Notes: generated from the letters alone by a model not told the origin. A stretch of 64,000 bases of DNA from Euglena gracilis (GCA_039621445.1 CP154956.1:89410482-89474481), one strand, 5' to 3'. Positions 52,141-63,505 are shown, counted from the stretch's first letter. A program made the numbers and translations.

Positions 52141-54450
52141 CGGCCAAAAAGTCGAAAAAAATCGAAAAAAATTTTTTCGCCCGAAACGATGTTTTTTGGC
52201 CTCCCGGACCCGGAAAAACCGTTTTCGAGCCGAAAACGAGCGTTTTTCGACCCGCCGGGGCCCCGTTTTGGGCCGCCGACCCATTGACTTTGGGTCAAAA
52301 CCAGGTCAAAAAAGTCGAAAAAAATCGAAAATTTTTTTTTGCCCAAAACGATGTTTTTTGGCCTCCCGGACCCGGAAAAACTGTTTTCGAGCCGAAAACG
52401 AGCGTTTTTCGACCCGCCGGCGCCCCGTTTTGGGCCGCCGACCCATTGACTTTGGGTCAAAACCGGGTCAAAAAAGTCGAAAAAAATCGAAATTTATAAA
52501 AAAAACCAAAACGATGTTTTTTGGCCTCCCGGACCCGGAAAAACTGTTTTCGAGCCGAAAACGAGCGTTTTTCGACCCGCCGGCGCCCCGTTCTGGGCCG
52601 CCGACCCATTGACTTTGGATCAAAACCGGGTCGAAAAAGTCGAAAAAAATCGAAAAAATTTTTTTCGCCCGAAACGATGTTTTTTGGCCTCCCGGACCCG
52701 GAAAAACTGTTTTCGAGCCGAAAACGAGCGTTTTTCGACCCGCCGGCGCCCCGTTTTGGGCCGCCGACCCATTGACTTTGGGTCAAAACCGGGTCAAAAA
52801 AGTCGAAAAAAATCGAAAAAATTTTTTTTGCCCAAAACGATGTTTTTTGGCCTCCCGGACCCGGAAAAACTGTTTTCGAGCCGAAAACGAGCGTTTTTCG
52901 ACCCGCCGGCGCCCCGTTTTGGGCCGCCGACCCATTGACTTTGGGTCAAAACCGGGTCAAAAAAGTCGAAAAAAATCGAAAAAAATTTTTTTGCCCGAAA
53001 CGATGTTTTTTGGCCTCCCGGACCCGGAAAAACTGTTTTCGAGCCGAAAACGAGCGTTTTTCGACCCGCCGGCGCCCCGTTTTGGGCCGCCGACCCATTG
53101 ACTTTGGGTCAAAACCGGGTCAAAAAAGTCGAAAAAAATCGAAAAAATTTTTTTCGCCCGAAACGATGTTTTTTGGCCTCCCGGACCCGGAAAAACTGTT
53201 TTCGAGCCGAAAACGAGCGTTTTTCGACCCGCCGGTGCCCCGTTCTGGGCCGCCGACCCATTGACTTTGGGTCAAAACCGGGTCAAAAAAGTCGAAAAAA
53301 ATCGAAAAAATTTTTTTCGCCCGAAACGATGTTTTTTGGCCTCCCGGACCCGGAAAAACTGTTTTCGAGCCGAAAACGAGCGTTTTTCGACCCGCCGGCG
53401 CCCCGTTTTGGGCCGCCGACCCATTGACTTTGGGTCAAAACCGGGTCAAAAAAGTCGAAAAAAATCGAAAAAATTTTTTTCGCCCGAAACGATGTTTTTT
53501 GGCCTCCCGGACCCGGAAAAACTGTTTTCGAGCCGAAAACGAGCGTTTTTCGACCCGCCGGCGCCCCGTTCTGGGCCGCCGACCCATTGACTTTGGGTCA
53601 AAACCGGGTCAAAAAAGTCGAAAAAAATCGAAAAAATTTTTTTCGCCCGAAACGATGTTTTTTGGCCTCCCGGACCCGGAAAAACCGTTTTCGAGCCGAA
53701 AACGAGCGTTTTTCGACCCGCCGGCCCCCCGTTTTGGCCCGCCGACCCATTGACTTTGGGTCAAAACCGGGTCAAAAAAGTCGAAAAAAATCGAAAAAAT
53801 TTTTTTTGCCCAAAACGATGCTTTTTGGCCTCCCGGACCCGGAAAAACTGTTTTCGAGCCGAAAACGAGCGTTTTTCGACCCGCCGGCGCCCCGTTTTGG
53901 GCCGCCGACCCATTGACTTCAGGCCAAAACCGGGTCAAAAAAGTCGAAAAACATCGAAAAAAATTTTTTTGCGTAAAACGATGTTTGTTTGGCCTCCTGG
54001 ACCCGGAAAAACTTGTTTTTGAGCCGAAAATGAGCGTTTTTCGACCCGCCAGCGCCCCGTTTTGGGCCGCCAACCCATTGACTTCGGGCCAAAACCGGGT
54101 CAAAAAAGTCGAAAAAATCGAATTTTTTTTTTGCCCAAAACGATGTTTTTTAGCCTCCCGGAAAAACTGTTTTCGAGCCGAAAATGAGCGTTTTTCGACC
54201 CGCCAGCGCCCCGTTTTGGCCCGCCAACCCATTGACTTCGGACCAAAACCGGGTCAAAAAAGTCGAAAAAAATCGAAAATTTTTTTGCCCAAAACGATGT
54301 TTTTTTGGCCTCCCGGACCCGGAAAAACTGTTTTTCAGCCGAAAATGAGCGTTTTTCGACCCGCCAGCGCCCCGTTTTGGGCCGCCGACCTACTGACTTT
54401 GGGTCAAAACCGGGTCAAAAAAAAGTCGAAAAAAACTCGAAAATGAGCGT
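52141..54450. repeat. 163-bp tandem satellite, about 14 units
   Basis: Units start about every 163 bp (for example 52609, 52772, 52935, 53098, 53261, 53424, 53587, 53750, 53913) and share TTTTTGGCCTCCCGGACCCG and GAAAACGAGCGTTTTTCGAC. Central units are nearly identical; outer ones diverge. Because 163 is not a multiple of three, the 109-codon open frames rotate and are by-products. Confidence 0.95.
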
Positions 54451-54473
54451 TTTTCAACCCCCTCCCATGCCCA

Positions 54474-54662
54474 GGCCGGGCCGGCCGGGCCGCCGGGCCG
54501 CCAGCCGGGCCGCCAGCCGGGCCGCCGGGCCGCCAGCCAGGCCAGCCGGGCCGCCAGCCAGGCCGCCGGCCGGGCCGCCGGGCCGCCGGGCCGCCAGCCG
54601 GGCCGCTGGGCCGCCGGGCCGCCAGCTGGGCCGCTGGGCCGCCGGGCCGCTGGCCGGCCGGG
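54474..54662. repeat. GC-rich short tandem repeat, GGGCCGCCAGCC
   Basis: Roughly 12-bp units of GGGCCGCCAGCC and GGGCCGCCGGGCC follow the satellite directly. Confidence 0.9.
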
Positions 54663-54724
54663 CCGGGGTCAATGAAGGGGTGGGGGCGCGCTTATAAAGA
54701 GCTCAGCACTATTCAAAACCTGGT

Positions 54725-55020
54725 ACATACATACATACATACATACATACATACATACATGCATGCATGCATACATACATACAGACAGACATACATACAT
54801 CGGAGGCTAGGCGCGCCGCTCGGGGGGTCCGGGACCACCCCCTCCGGCCCCTGCGCGGCCGCTCGCCCCCCCCCTCAGCCCCCCCCGCTGTGGCCTAGCC
54901 TCCATACATACATACATACATACATACATACATACATACATACATACATACATACATACATACATACATACATACGTACGTACGTACGTACATACATACA
55001 TACAGACAGACAGACAGACA
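54725..55020. repeat. (CATA)n microsatellite with a nested MITE
   Basis: CATA units at 54725-54800 and 54904-54998, then CAGA units; split by the short GGAGGCTAGGC copy. Confidence 0.9.
54802..54903. mobile_element. GGAGGCTAGGC MITE, copy 3, 102-bp deletion form
   Basis: Ends are intact, the interior mostly lost. Inserted in a microsatellite (ATC at left, ATA at right). Confidence 0.85.
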
Positions 55021-55050
55021 TACACACATATACACACACACATAAACACA

Positions 55051-55790
55051 TATGCACATGCATATGCAAAGCAAGTGGGACGATGTGTTCCCCCGACTGC
55101 CGATGAGGGAGATTATTGGAGGCTAGGCGCGCCGCTCGGGGGGTCCGGGACCCCCCCCCCCCCCCCCGCGGCCCCTGCGCGGCCGCCCCGCGGCCGCTCG
55201 CCCCCCCTTGGACCCCCCCTCCCCCCACTGTGCCTAGCGTAGCCAAGAAATATTTTTTGTGAAAGAATTGCGACTTTTTCGAGGACCATACATAAAATGG
55301 CAAATTTGGGGGCCGCGCGCTCTGCGCGCGGCCAAAAAAGCACTTTTTTGGTCAAAAAAATGGCCCAAAAATGGCAAAAAATGACCACCTTTTGCACCCG
55401 AAAATCACCGATTTCAGGATGCGTTCCGCCCACGCGGCCGCCCTCGGACCCCCCCTCCCCCCCCACCCCCCGCGCGGGCGGGGGGGGGAGGGGGGTCCCC
55501 CTCAGCCCCCCCCTCAGCCCCCCCCCCGCTGTGCCCAGCCTCCATTGGGCGGATTACCTCGAGGGCTGGCTGCGCCACCAGCCGCCGCCGCTGTTCGCCC
55601 ATGACCTCACCCCGGCCCTACAGACCATGATGCTAACGTGGCTTGCCACTGTAGCGAAGCGCGTGGGTGGCTCTCAGGTAGCCCTGGCTGTCCTGCGGCG
55701 GGTGTCGGTTGCTTTTCTTTGTGTTTCCTTGGTTTATTTGTGGGGGTTTGTATGCCGTGGCGAGGGGGGTCTGTATAAATGGCCAAAAAT
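55051..55790 (+). pseudogene. Unrecognised coding-like exon split by a MITE
   Basis: Text PTADEGDY before the MITE joins WADYLEGWLRHQPPPLFAHD, LTPALQTMMLTWLATVAKRV, GGSQVALAVLRRVSVAF after it once the element and one ATT are removed. A diverged duplicate (CAGACCATGGCTAAGTGGCT) lies at 55990-56050. No family recognised. Confidence 0.4.
55118..55543. mobile_element. GGAGGCTAGGC MITE, copy 4, with ATT duplication
   Basis: ATT at 55115-55117 and 55544-55546; same interior words as copy 1. A degenerate relative may lie at 55800-55945. Confidence 0.88.
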
Positions 55791-56594
55791 GGATAAAAAA
55801 TGACCCTACCACCGTTTGCAGAAAATCACCGATTCAGGATGCATGCCGAATGCCCCCTACCCCCCCTCAGCCCCCCCCCCCCCCACCCGTATGGGCGGGG
55901 GGGGGGGGATACCCCCTCAGACCCCCCCCCCGCTGTGCCAGTGCCATTGGGTTTACCTACTAGGGATGCTGCGAATGTGTTGGAAATCATGTACAGACCA
56001 TGGCTAAGTGGCTTGCCCTGCAGGCTGCGCTGGCATTGCTTTTCATTTGACCTTGGTTGTTGCCGCGAGGTCCGGGGGTAGGGAGGGGGGGGGGGGAAAT
56101 GGCGGGGAAAACGGGCGTGGGGGGTCTGGGGTGGGGGGGAGGGGTGTACCATGGTTGCACAATGAAAAATGTGTTGGGTGGCGTGGCGAGGGGGTCCGGA
56201 TAGGGGGGGGTAAATGGCGTGGCGAGCCCCTCGGAGAGGGGGGGGGGAGGGGGTGTACCAACCCCCCTGTGTTTTTGGTCCGGGTCCCAGATTTATTTTT
56301 TATGAAATTATTCATATTTTTTTATTTTTTTATGTATTTTTCCGATTAATACTATTTATGCTCTTGTGTTACCATATTGTCGGCCGTGTTTCCCAAGCAT
56401 AGAGTCATTTGACACCTGTGTGCCCCCCCCCCGTAGGGGTTCGAGAGTGAGTGGGTGGGTTTGGGCCCAAGGATAGGGTGGGGCTTGGGTGAGGTTTTTG
56501 GGCGGCCAAAGGTCGGGTCCAAAAAATTTCCGGCGTTTTTGTCCGATTTTGGCAGGATTTTTGGTGGGTGGGTGGGTGGTTGACCCCAGGGGGG

Positions 56595-58092
56595 CAGGGA
56601 TTGTCAAAAAGCGATTTAAATCAGGTAATTTTGGACACCCGATTTAAATCCCTCACGAATTTTCGACAAACGTCGAAAAACGTCGATTATTATCCACCAG
56701 AGTTCGCGATTTTGAATTAGGATGTTGTCAGTGTTTTTTTTTTTGCCTTATCTCTTATCAGTCCCTTTCTAAGTGTCTATTTTTTTCGCATAATACATGG
56801 CGGACAATTGAAAGCCCCTGGTGGGGACAATATTCAAGTCAAGAGTTCAACTATCGTTGAAAGTTACTGACAAGTCCTGCTGGTGCAGGCAGAAGAAGTC
56901 CTGCTGGTGCAAGCAGAAGCAAGCAAAAGCACAAGCTCAAGACATACAAGAACTCCAGCCCGAGTAGTTCAACGTGCGGTTGAAGTGTTGCTGCTGCTGC
57001 AGAACATCACCATGCTGCTGTGGGCGGCATTGGGCCTGAAAAGGCCCCCCCTGCTACTGGGCCTGAAAAGGCCCCCTCAGCCAGCCACTGGGCCGGAAAA
57101 GGCCCCCCCAGTCTCTGGGCCTGAAAAGGCCCCCTCAAACCAGCCAGTGGCAAAAAAAGGCCCCCTCCAATAGCACACCCACCCCTTCAGCCATGTGCAC
57201 CCTTCAGCCACTGCAAACTTTCCATGCATCCAACCAATCTCTGGCTTTTCAATGGCTCCTCCATTCTTCTCATACCCACCCTCATCCCCCACCCTACAAA
57301 AGTCTTTCCATTTATATGCAAAGAGATCTTTTGGTGCAGACATCTTCCACCAACCCCCCAGACTGTTTTCAAAAGGTGTCTTCCATCTTCACCCTTGTTG
57401 TCTCACATCATCCAACACACATCATTTCCCAGTCTTTGCCAGTTTTTTGGGCCACTGGCTGCACCAACATCGGTTATCTGTCCCCCTTTGTCACCTGGAA
57501 CCCATTCCATTTCTGTGATTTTGCTTTGTTTGCTTTGTTTGCAAGTTTCAATGAAAACCTGTGTCCAGAAGGAAAACTGTCACCTTCTAATACCTTTCCC
57601 CGTGACACCATTCCATTTTACCCCACACCATTTCGATCCATTACAGCATGCTGTGACAAAAACTTTTCGGGGCAAGATGTAAGTTAGAGTTGGCTGTGCA
57701 GGCTAGTTTTTGCAGTGGCTGTTGCAAAAACTTTTGGGACCAGGTTTTTGCAGTTGGTTGTGGCACAAACCTTGTGGCACAAAACCCCCCCATGGCCGAA
57801 TACCGTCCCCCCACCCCCCCCCTGTGCCCAAAACTGCCCCACCCCTGTGAGCTTTTTGGCCGGGTAAGACTGAAAAGGTCCCATCGGCGAGCGCAGTTGC
57901 CTTTCGCGGCGGCATTTAGGTTGTATCAAAAGTTTCCACATTGGGCGAAATGTTTTCGACAATAAAACGCTTGCTCGGCCGCGGCAGAACCCCGCGTTCG
58001 TCTAAAAAACGATTTAAATCCCCCCCGATTTAAATCCCCTAATTTCTAGGCGATTTAAATCGGGGGGGATTTAAATCCCCCCGCCATCCCTG
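56595..58092. mobile_element. Candidate 1.5-kb hAT-like element, CAGGGAT ends
   Basis: Starts CAGGGATTG and ends CCATCCCTG, with GATTTAAATC words inside both ends. CAGGGGGG flanks it (56587-56594, 58093-58100), though that word is low complexity. Interior includes GGGCCTGAAAAGGCCCCC short tandem repeats (57030-57160). No transposase recognised. Confidence 0.55.
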
Positions 58093-58105
58093 CAGGGGGG
58101 GGGTC

Positions 58106-58384
58106 GTGGGTGGGTGGGTTTTCGAAAAGGGTGGGTGGGCTTCGGCCCGGAAAAGCACCCCTTGTGGTTGCTGGCAGGAGTTGGGTGCCGCTTCGGTGGA
58201 GACAGTCAGACACTGTGGGATGAACTCCGGCGTCGCTTTGGGGCAACGGCCTCGGGTGGGGCGCGGAGCGTGTTCCTGGATGAGCTGCAACAGGGCCTCT
58301 CTTTGGCACTGTTCTCCGGAGTCGCCGCTCAACTCGCGCCTTCTCATCACGAAGGAGCTCGGCTATACCACCGCTGCCTTCTGA
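58106..58384 (+). CDS. Unrecognised coding-like fragment
   Basis: The frame from 58114 includes TLWDELRRRFGATASGGARS and VFLDELQQGLSLALFSGVAA. Composition is protein-like, but ends run into repeats. No family recognised. Confidence 0.3.
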   Translation: MGGWVFEKGGWASARKSTPCGCWQELGAASVETVRHCGMNSGVALGQRPRVGRGACSWMSCNRASLWHCSPESPLNSRLLITKELGYTTAAF

Positions 58385-58421
58385 GCGGGCCGCACGGGCT
58401 GTCCCCCGCCCCTTTTGCATG

Positions 58422-58930
58422 CTATATATATATATATATATAATAGAATATATAGATTAGATATATATAGATATTATATATTATAAATTATAATATAATA
58501 TATAGATATATAGCGAGATATAGATAGAGATATTATCGTATATTATAGTATATTATCTATAGAGAGATAGCTCTATAGAGATCTATTAGCGATAGCTATA
58601 TAGATATAGCTTATATCTATATATATAGAGATATATAGTAATATAATCGCTATATATACTCTATACTATATATATATATTCACTCTCTATAGCTATAGAA
58701 CACCCTATATATATATATCTCTCTACGATATATCTAGATAGTATATATATATATATCCTATGGGGTATATATATCTATCTTATAGATATAGACCATTATA
58801 TTCTCTGTATATATCTGTCTATATCTGTCTACTCGCTGGTATATGTATTATCTATATATATATATATCTCTATCTAAGCTCATCTCTGTCTATACCTCGT
58901 GTCCGCTCTGCTATATAGTCTCTCTCTCTA

Positions 58931-58963
<33 letters not shown>

Positions 58964-58975
58964 CTATCTCTTCTC
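58422..58975. repeat. TA/GATA-rich low-complexity tract
   Basis: About 550 bp almost entirely of TATA, GATA and CTCT words. Confidence 0.95.
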
Positions 58976-58999
58976 TCCTCTCTATCTCCTCTTTCGCTG

Positions 59000-59331
59000 A
59001 GTCTCCACCCCCCACAGCTGGTTTCCTTCCCCTGTCCCCGCCGTCCTCGCCCCCCTTTCCCTTGCACCTCTGCCTTCCTCCTATTCCTCCACCACGCTTG
59101 CCGCCTCCGTCCTTCTTCCCCTACAATGCCCGTTCCTGCCCCATTTCCGCCCTCCCTGCCTTCTCTGCGCCCTTCAGGGTTCCTTGGGAACCGGATGTCA
59201 CCCACTACCTTATCCACGGGTTCTCCCCATCTGTACAGAACCTTTACCTCGCTCCGTCACCTGCACCACGCCCCTCACTGCATTACCGCTTTGTAAATAG
59301 CATCCCTTCCCTGAACATGCAAATCCAGTAG
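59000..59331 (+). CDS. Possible C-terminal coding segment, Pro-rich
   Basis: The open frame is Pro/Ser-rich then VPWEPDVTHYLIHGFSPSVQ and ends TAG at 59331, followed within 60 bases by AATAAA. It may be the last exon of a gene. No family recognised. Confidence 0.3.
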
Positions 59332-59602
59332 GCTGCGCCACTGGTCGGTTCGCCCCACCACCGTGAAGGCCCATAATCTAATAAAGAGACACCGACCTTC
59401 AGAATTAGGACTTAACATTTTTGTTAATGATCACCACATATCTTGTGAGCATGAATCCGTACAAAAAGAAAATCCATTTGCTTTGTTTTTGTTCCCAGCC
59501 ATTCAAGGAACATTTGCAGCAGATTTCACGCAAAGCTGAAACAAGTCTGCTTCCAGTCAGCAACCTTTTGTCGACCCGAAACCTCTTATTTAATGAGTGC
59601 TG

Positions 59603-60211
59603 ATGAAATCTCAAGATGGACGGAGGGGAATGCTAGCCTTCAAACGTTTTTTGGGGCCCGAACTGTGCCTCTTCGAAAAACACAGCGCAACAAATGGAGA
59701 AACAGTGGAAGGAAAAAATAAGCCAAATGAGGTCAATCAGGAAACCCATTCAGCCTCAGTTCCACAGTTCATGTCAATCATATCACTGAAAGAAGATGAT
59801 GCCCTTGCGGACAAGCTTCGGTCAGAAATCGCCAAGAAGTTGTTGCGAGATTATGCTGACCTTGTTCCTGGGGAGTCACAGGAAATTTTTCCGGTATTTC
59901 GTCCACAGACCCTTTCCTTGTGCGAGACCCTTCCTGTTTGCAACCAGGAATATGTGAAGGTGCTAATTTGCAACAAAAAGACAAAGACACAAGTCTATGA
60001 AGATCTGGTGCAGTTTCTGGATGAGGAAGGCTCCCGCACGTTTGTTGAATGGTGTGTGTTTGAAGCATCAACTGGTTATCAAAATATGGCTATTGTTGCA
60101 GGTTGTGGGACTACCTTGGGGAACTTGATCGGAAAGAAACCAAGCGAACAAAGGTGGAAGTTCCAGACGAAAAGGAAGTGTGTGATTGATTGCTATTGTG
60201 ATGTGTTTTGA
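59603..60211 (+). CDS. Hypothetical protein or large exon, 202 codons
   Basis: The longest non-repetitive open frame in the right third. From ATG 59603 it encodes a mixed-charge protein including SIISLKEDDALADKLRSEIA, DYADLVPGESQEIFPVF and VYEDLVQFLDEEGSRTFVEW, ending with IDCYCDVF and TGA. No membrane segment or signal peptide. I recognise no family. It could be an exon (upstream in-frame text also opens at 59421 in another frame) or part of an element. Confidence 0.5.
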   Translation: MKSQDGRRGMLAFKRFLGPELCLFEKHSATNGETVEGKNKPNEVNQETHSASVPQFMSIISLKEDDALADKLRSEIAKKLLRDYADLVPGESQEIFPVFRPQTLSLCETLPVCNQEYVKVLICNKKTKTQVYEDLVQFLDEEGSRTFVEWCVFEASTGYQNMAIVAGCGTTLGNLIGKKPSEQRWKFQTKRKCVIDCYCDVF

Positions 60212-60601
60212 TGTGCAATTTTTTTGGCTTTTAACTCGATATGACCATTTTGAAGGCCAAGGGGGTCAAAAATGACAAGTTGCAAAAATGACATTTTTGG
60301 CCATTTTGGGGGGTTTGGCATGGGGTGGAGGGGGTGAACAAAAATTTTCAAAAAAATTGCATTTGGGGGATGCTCTGGGGTGAAATGGCCAGATGATGAC
60401 TTTGCGGCGTCATCTTCTTCTCCCAATTCTGTCTTAAAACTTGTTGGCACCTCAAATTTTAAATTTGGTGATCCTACAAAGTGAGGGTTAGAGTGGTTTA
60501 GCGATCCTGACCTTTTCAATGATGTTGTGTCAAAGTTTTGGTCTTGACAAACACCTTGATTATTGCCGGTGAACCGCCATTGTCAAACACCTTCCCTCCT
60601 T

Positions 60602-61245
60602 GGTACTTATCTTTTATGGTACAACGCAACCCCCCCCCTTCGTTTTTGGTACGACGCCTTCATTTCTCTCCGGTGACTGTATTGGGAGGGATGGGGTTAG
60701 GGTTAGGTCCTGGTGAAGTTTTCGCCTTTCTTCGAATTGGGCCAAATTTGGGCAAATTTCCCTGTTTCTCCATGTTCAGGATGACAAATCCCCCTTCCGG
60801 GCCGAACGGTCGGCGGGCTTTATCTTTTTTCCTTCCTGCTGGTCTTCCGCCTTTGGGCTTCCTTGTGTGTACCAAGGCGTGCCACGGCAGGGCCATTCCA
60901 AACCCTAACCCTATCCCTTCAAATAGCCACAAAAACCACCCAAATGGCCAAAACAGACCAAGGGAAAGGATTCTGGCCGCTCAAAGGGCGTCGTACCACA
61001 CCCCCCCCTAATTGACCGTGGGACCTCTCCACGGGGCCCCCCTTTTGGTCAATTAGGGGGGGGGTTCGATTAGGGGGGGGGTGCCGTCAATTAGGGGGTG
61101 CTTCAGCACGGAATCCCCCCCGGGCAGTCAATTAGGGGGGGGGTTGAAAATTTTTTTCCCAGGGCGTTTGGTCAATCAAGGGGGGGTTCAATTAGGGGGG
61201 CATTACCGAAAGGGGGGGTGCGTCGTACCATAACAGATAAGTACC
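60602..61245. mobile_element. GTACTTATCT-type element, related to 62376-62775
   Basis: Starts GGTACTTATCTTTTATGGTA and ends TACCATAACAGATAAGTACC; flanks CCCTCCTT and CCCTATTT (six of eight). A nested unit with telomere-like ends (60688-60930) and AATTAGGGGGG inverted words (61005-61200) are inside. Confidence 0.65.
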
Positions 61246-61342
61246 CCCTATTTTGTATTTGATACATTCTGGTTTTCACAACTCCCCCCCCCCGATGGAT
61301 AACTGCAATGGGCAAGTGTTTGATTTCTTTTCTCGGACATTC

Positions 61343-61527
61343 CCCCCCCCCTTCATTTGACCCCCCTTAATTGAGCATTTGGTTCCGGGGAATTTTTTTT
61401 TTCATGCGCCAAAGGCGCCGAAAATTTTTTTGCCCTCTCTTTGAAGGAATTTTTGACCCCCCCCCCTTATTTGAGCATTTGGGGGGTCCTTGGCCCGTGG
61501 GTGTGCTCAAATAAAAGGGGGGGTTTC
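61343..61527. mobile_element. CCCCTTCATTTGA MITE, relative of 46747-46940
   Basis: It shares TTAATTGAGCATTTGG, GGCGCCGAAAATTTTTTT and GTGTGCTCAAATAAA with the other copy. Flanking bases are TT rather than TA. Confidence 0.7.
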
Positions 61528-62375
61528 GGCGACATAGGTATGTATAGGTGTAGGCACAGGTCGTCCACATATAGGTTTCAGTCTTTTTGCCAACCCATAC
61601 CTATATCCAGCCCTGGGTCGAGTTGCATTAGAACCCTCTTTTTTGGTGCTAAATTCTAATGTTGATGTTGGAAATCCGACCTTCATTTAATTTTTTCAAA
61701 AATTGTCAGCATACCTTTATCTGAGCATTGCCCCAGAAAATGTCATCAATGGGGTTAAAAATTTCCAAAAAAATAGCAATTTCCCTCATTTTGCCAAAAA
61801 AGGGGTGTTTTTTAATTTGTTTATTGGTTCTCTTTCGCTGTTTTTTTGTTGGCCATGTTTCGAAGGAATAGGGTTGGGGTTTGGTTTGGGGCAGGATGAG
61901 GGTTGGAGTCACTGAGCTCTTATCTCTTTAGAGCAAGAGCGAAGCTTACCTCCGGGGAAAAAGGGGGGTTAACTAATGAAATCCGCGGATTATCACCATG
62001 ACCCCGGCCCGGTTCCCGGATATTTTTTTTTAAGTCGCGAGCGACTGGGTTTCTAGTTTCCGAATCACCTCCGTCTCACCCCCAGCTCCCCACCAGGCGC
62101 GATTTATTCGCCCGCGAATAGGTCCAAACTGGGTAGGATTTGTTAACACCCCAGTTTTGTTTCTGCAATTTTGCCGGGGGTTTTCGAAAATATCTCGAGA
62201 AAACGTACATTATTTCTGGAAGTGTCAGGCAGACAAAATGCACCCTGGAGGCCTTGTATCGCCCCTCATTCGCCGTTTTGGCTGCCGACACGCCTGGCCT
62301 GTGTTCCAGCGCTTTTTTGTGGCTCAAACGGCCATTTGGGGGCAAATTCAAGGAAATGTCCGGAGACCAAAAATG

Positions 62376-62775
62376 GGTACTTGTCTGTTATCGCACGACA
62401 TACCCCCCCCCTTTTGGTTATCGCACGACACCTTATTTTGAGTCTTATGGGGTTATTTTAAGGAGTAGGGTTAGGTGCGCACAGGCCATGTTGCGCTACA
62501 TGGCCATGTTGCGCTACATGGCCATGTAGCGCAACATGGCCTGAGCGCACCTAACCCTACTCCTTCAATAACCCAATAATGCGCTACATGGCCATGTAGC
62601 GCAACTTGGCCATGTAGCGCAACATGGCCATGTAGCGCAACGTGGCCATGTAGCGCAACATGGCCTGTGCGCACCTAACCCTACTCCTTCAATAACCCCA
62701 TATTAACCCCCAAAAAAGGGCGTCGTGCGATAACCAAAAGGGGGGGGGTATGTCGTGCGATAACAGACAAGTACC
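62376..62775. mobile_element. MITE with long perfect inverted ends and 8-bp duplication
   Basis: About 54 bp at each end are inverted, beginning GGTACTTGTCTGTTATCGCA. CAAAAATG flanks it (62368-62375, 62776-62783). The homologous uninterrupted site is at 51766-51785 (GGAGACCTAATTTGAAG). Confidence 0.93.
62455..62705. repeat. Nested hairpin with GCCATGTAGCGCAACATGGCC units
   Basis: AAGGAGTAGGGTTAGGTGCG and the mirror close the unit. Inside are repeated palindromes of GGCCATGTTGCGCTACATGG. Confidence 0.85.
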
Positions 62776-62985
62776 CAAAAATGAAGTCCTTGGAACGCCT
62801 TATCCAACCATGCTTTACTTTCCCCCAACTCTTCGTGTTACCCGAGTTGCGCGACCATTTTTCGTCCAATTTCGGCCCATGTCTGGGGCAATTTTGGGCT
62901 GTTTTCGGGGTCAAAACGTCGATGTTTCAAAAATATCCCGGGAATGAAGCAAAATCGAAGGAAATGTGCGGGAACCTAAATTAAA

Positions 62986-63505
62986 AACCTATTTTCTGGG
63001 CCCAACGACTGTGTTGAATTTCTGCTGACTTAAACGGAATTCAGGCTGAAATTGTTCAGGTCAGTCCATTTCCATTCATGCGCTCGATCAGGTCAGTTGA
63101 CTTCTATTCAGGCGCCCGTTCAGGTCAGCCGATTTCCAAGACATTGAAATCTGTTGCTGGTCAGATTGGGATTTTTTTGTGAAATTTTGGACATTTTGTA
63201 TTTCCACTTTTTTTTTCCGACATTTTTGGTCTTATGAGGTTCTGGAAGCGTTTTGGACCAGACAAGGGCTGAATTTTGCGGTCAGATGATCACAACTGGC
63301 TGAACTCAGGATGTCCTGTTTCATTTTGTGGAACTTCAGAATAAGCATTCTGTGCAATTTGGCCAGATTCAGTTGTATCGGTCGTCTGAAAGAGAAGCTT
63401 TTGGTCGATTTTGAAACCTATTTTCTGGCCTGTCTTGCAATTCCACTGACATTAACGGATTCCGGGCTGGTATTGCTTATGTCGATCGGGCCCAGAAAAT
63501 AGGTT
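62986..63505. mobile_element. Element with perfect 18-bp inverted ends AACCTATTTTCTGGGCCC
   Basis: The word is at 62986-63003 and inverted at 63488-63505; an inner partial copy lies at 63414. No ORF recognised; duplication of the target not evident. Confidence 0.7.

Larger units (their letters stand above)
51401..54707. mobile_element. Large element with GCTGAGCTCTTAT ends, containing a satellite
   Basis: GCTGAGCTCTTAT at 51401 and the inverted ATAAAGAGCTCAGC at 54694-54707. The left 300 bp (GGTAAGAGCGAAGCTTACCCC, CGAGCGACTGGATTCCTAGT) recur at 61911-62150, and 51765-52010 recurs at 62360-62990. No enzyme ORF. Confidence 0.65.
61911..62990. repeat. Second copy of the GCTGAGCTCTTAT element's left part, with a nested MITE
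   Basis: ACTGAGCTCTTATCTCTTTA, GAGCGAAGCTTACC and CGCGAGCGACTGG match 51401-51560; 62340-62375 plus 62784-62990 match 51765-52010. The right end is not found. Confidence 0.75.

Noticed and set aside
52609-53916. Series of 109-codon Lys/Arg-rich open frames
   Set aside because: By-products of a 163-bp satellite whose unit length rotates the frame.
57193-57690. Three overlapping plus-strand open frames
   Set aside because: All three frames are open over C/T-rich DNA within a candidate element; none has a motif.
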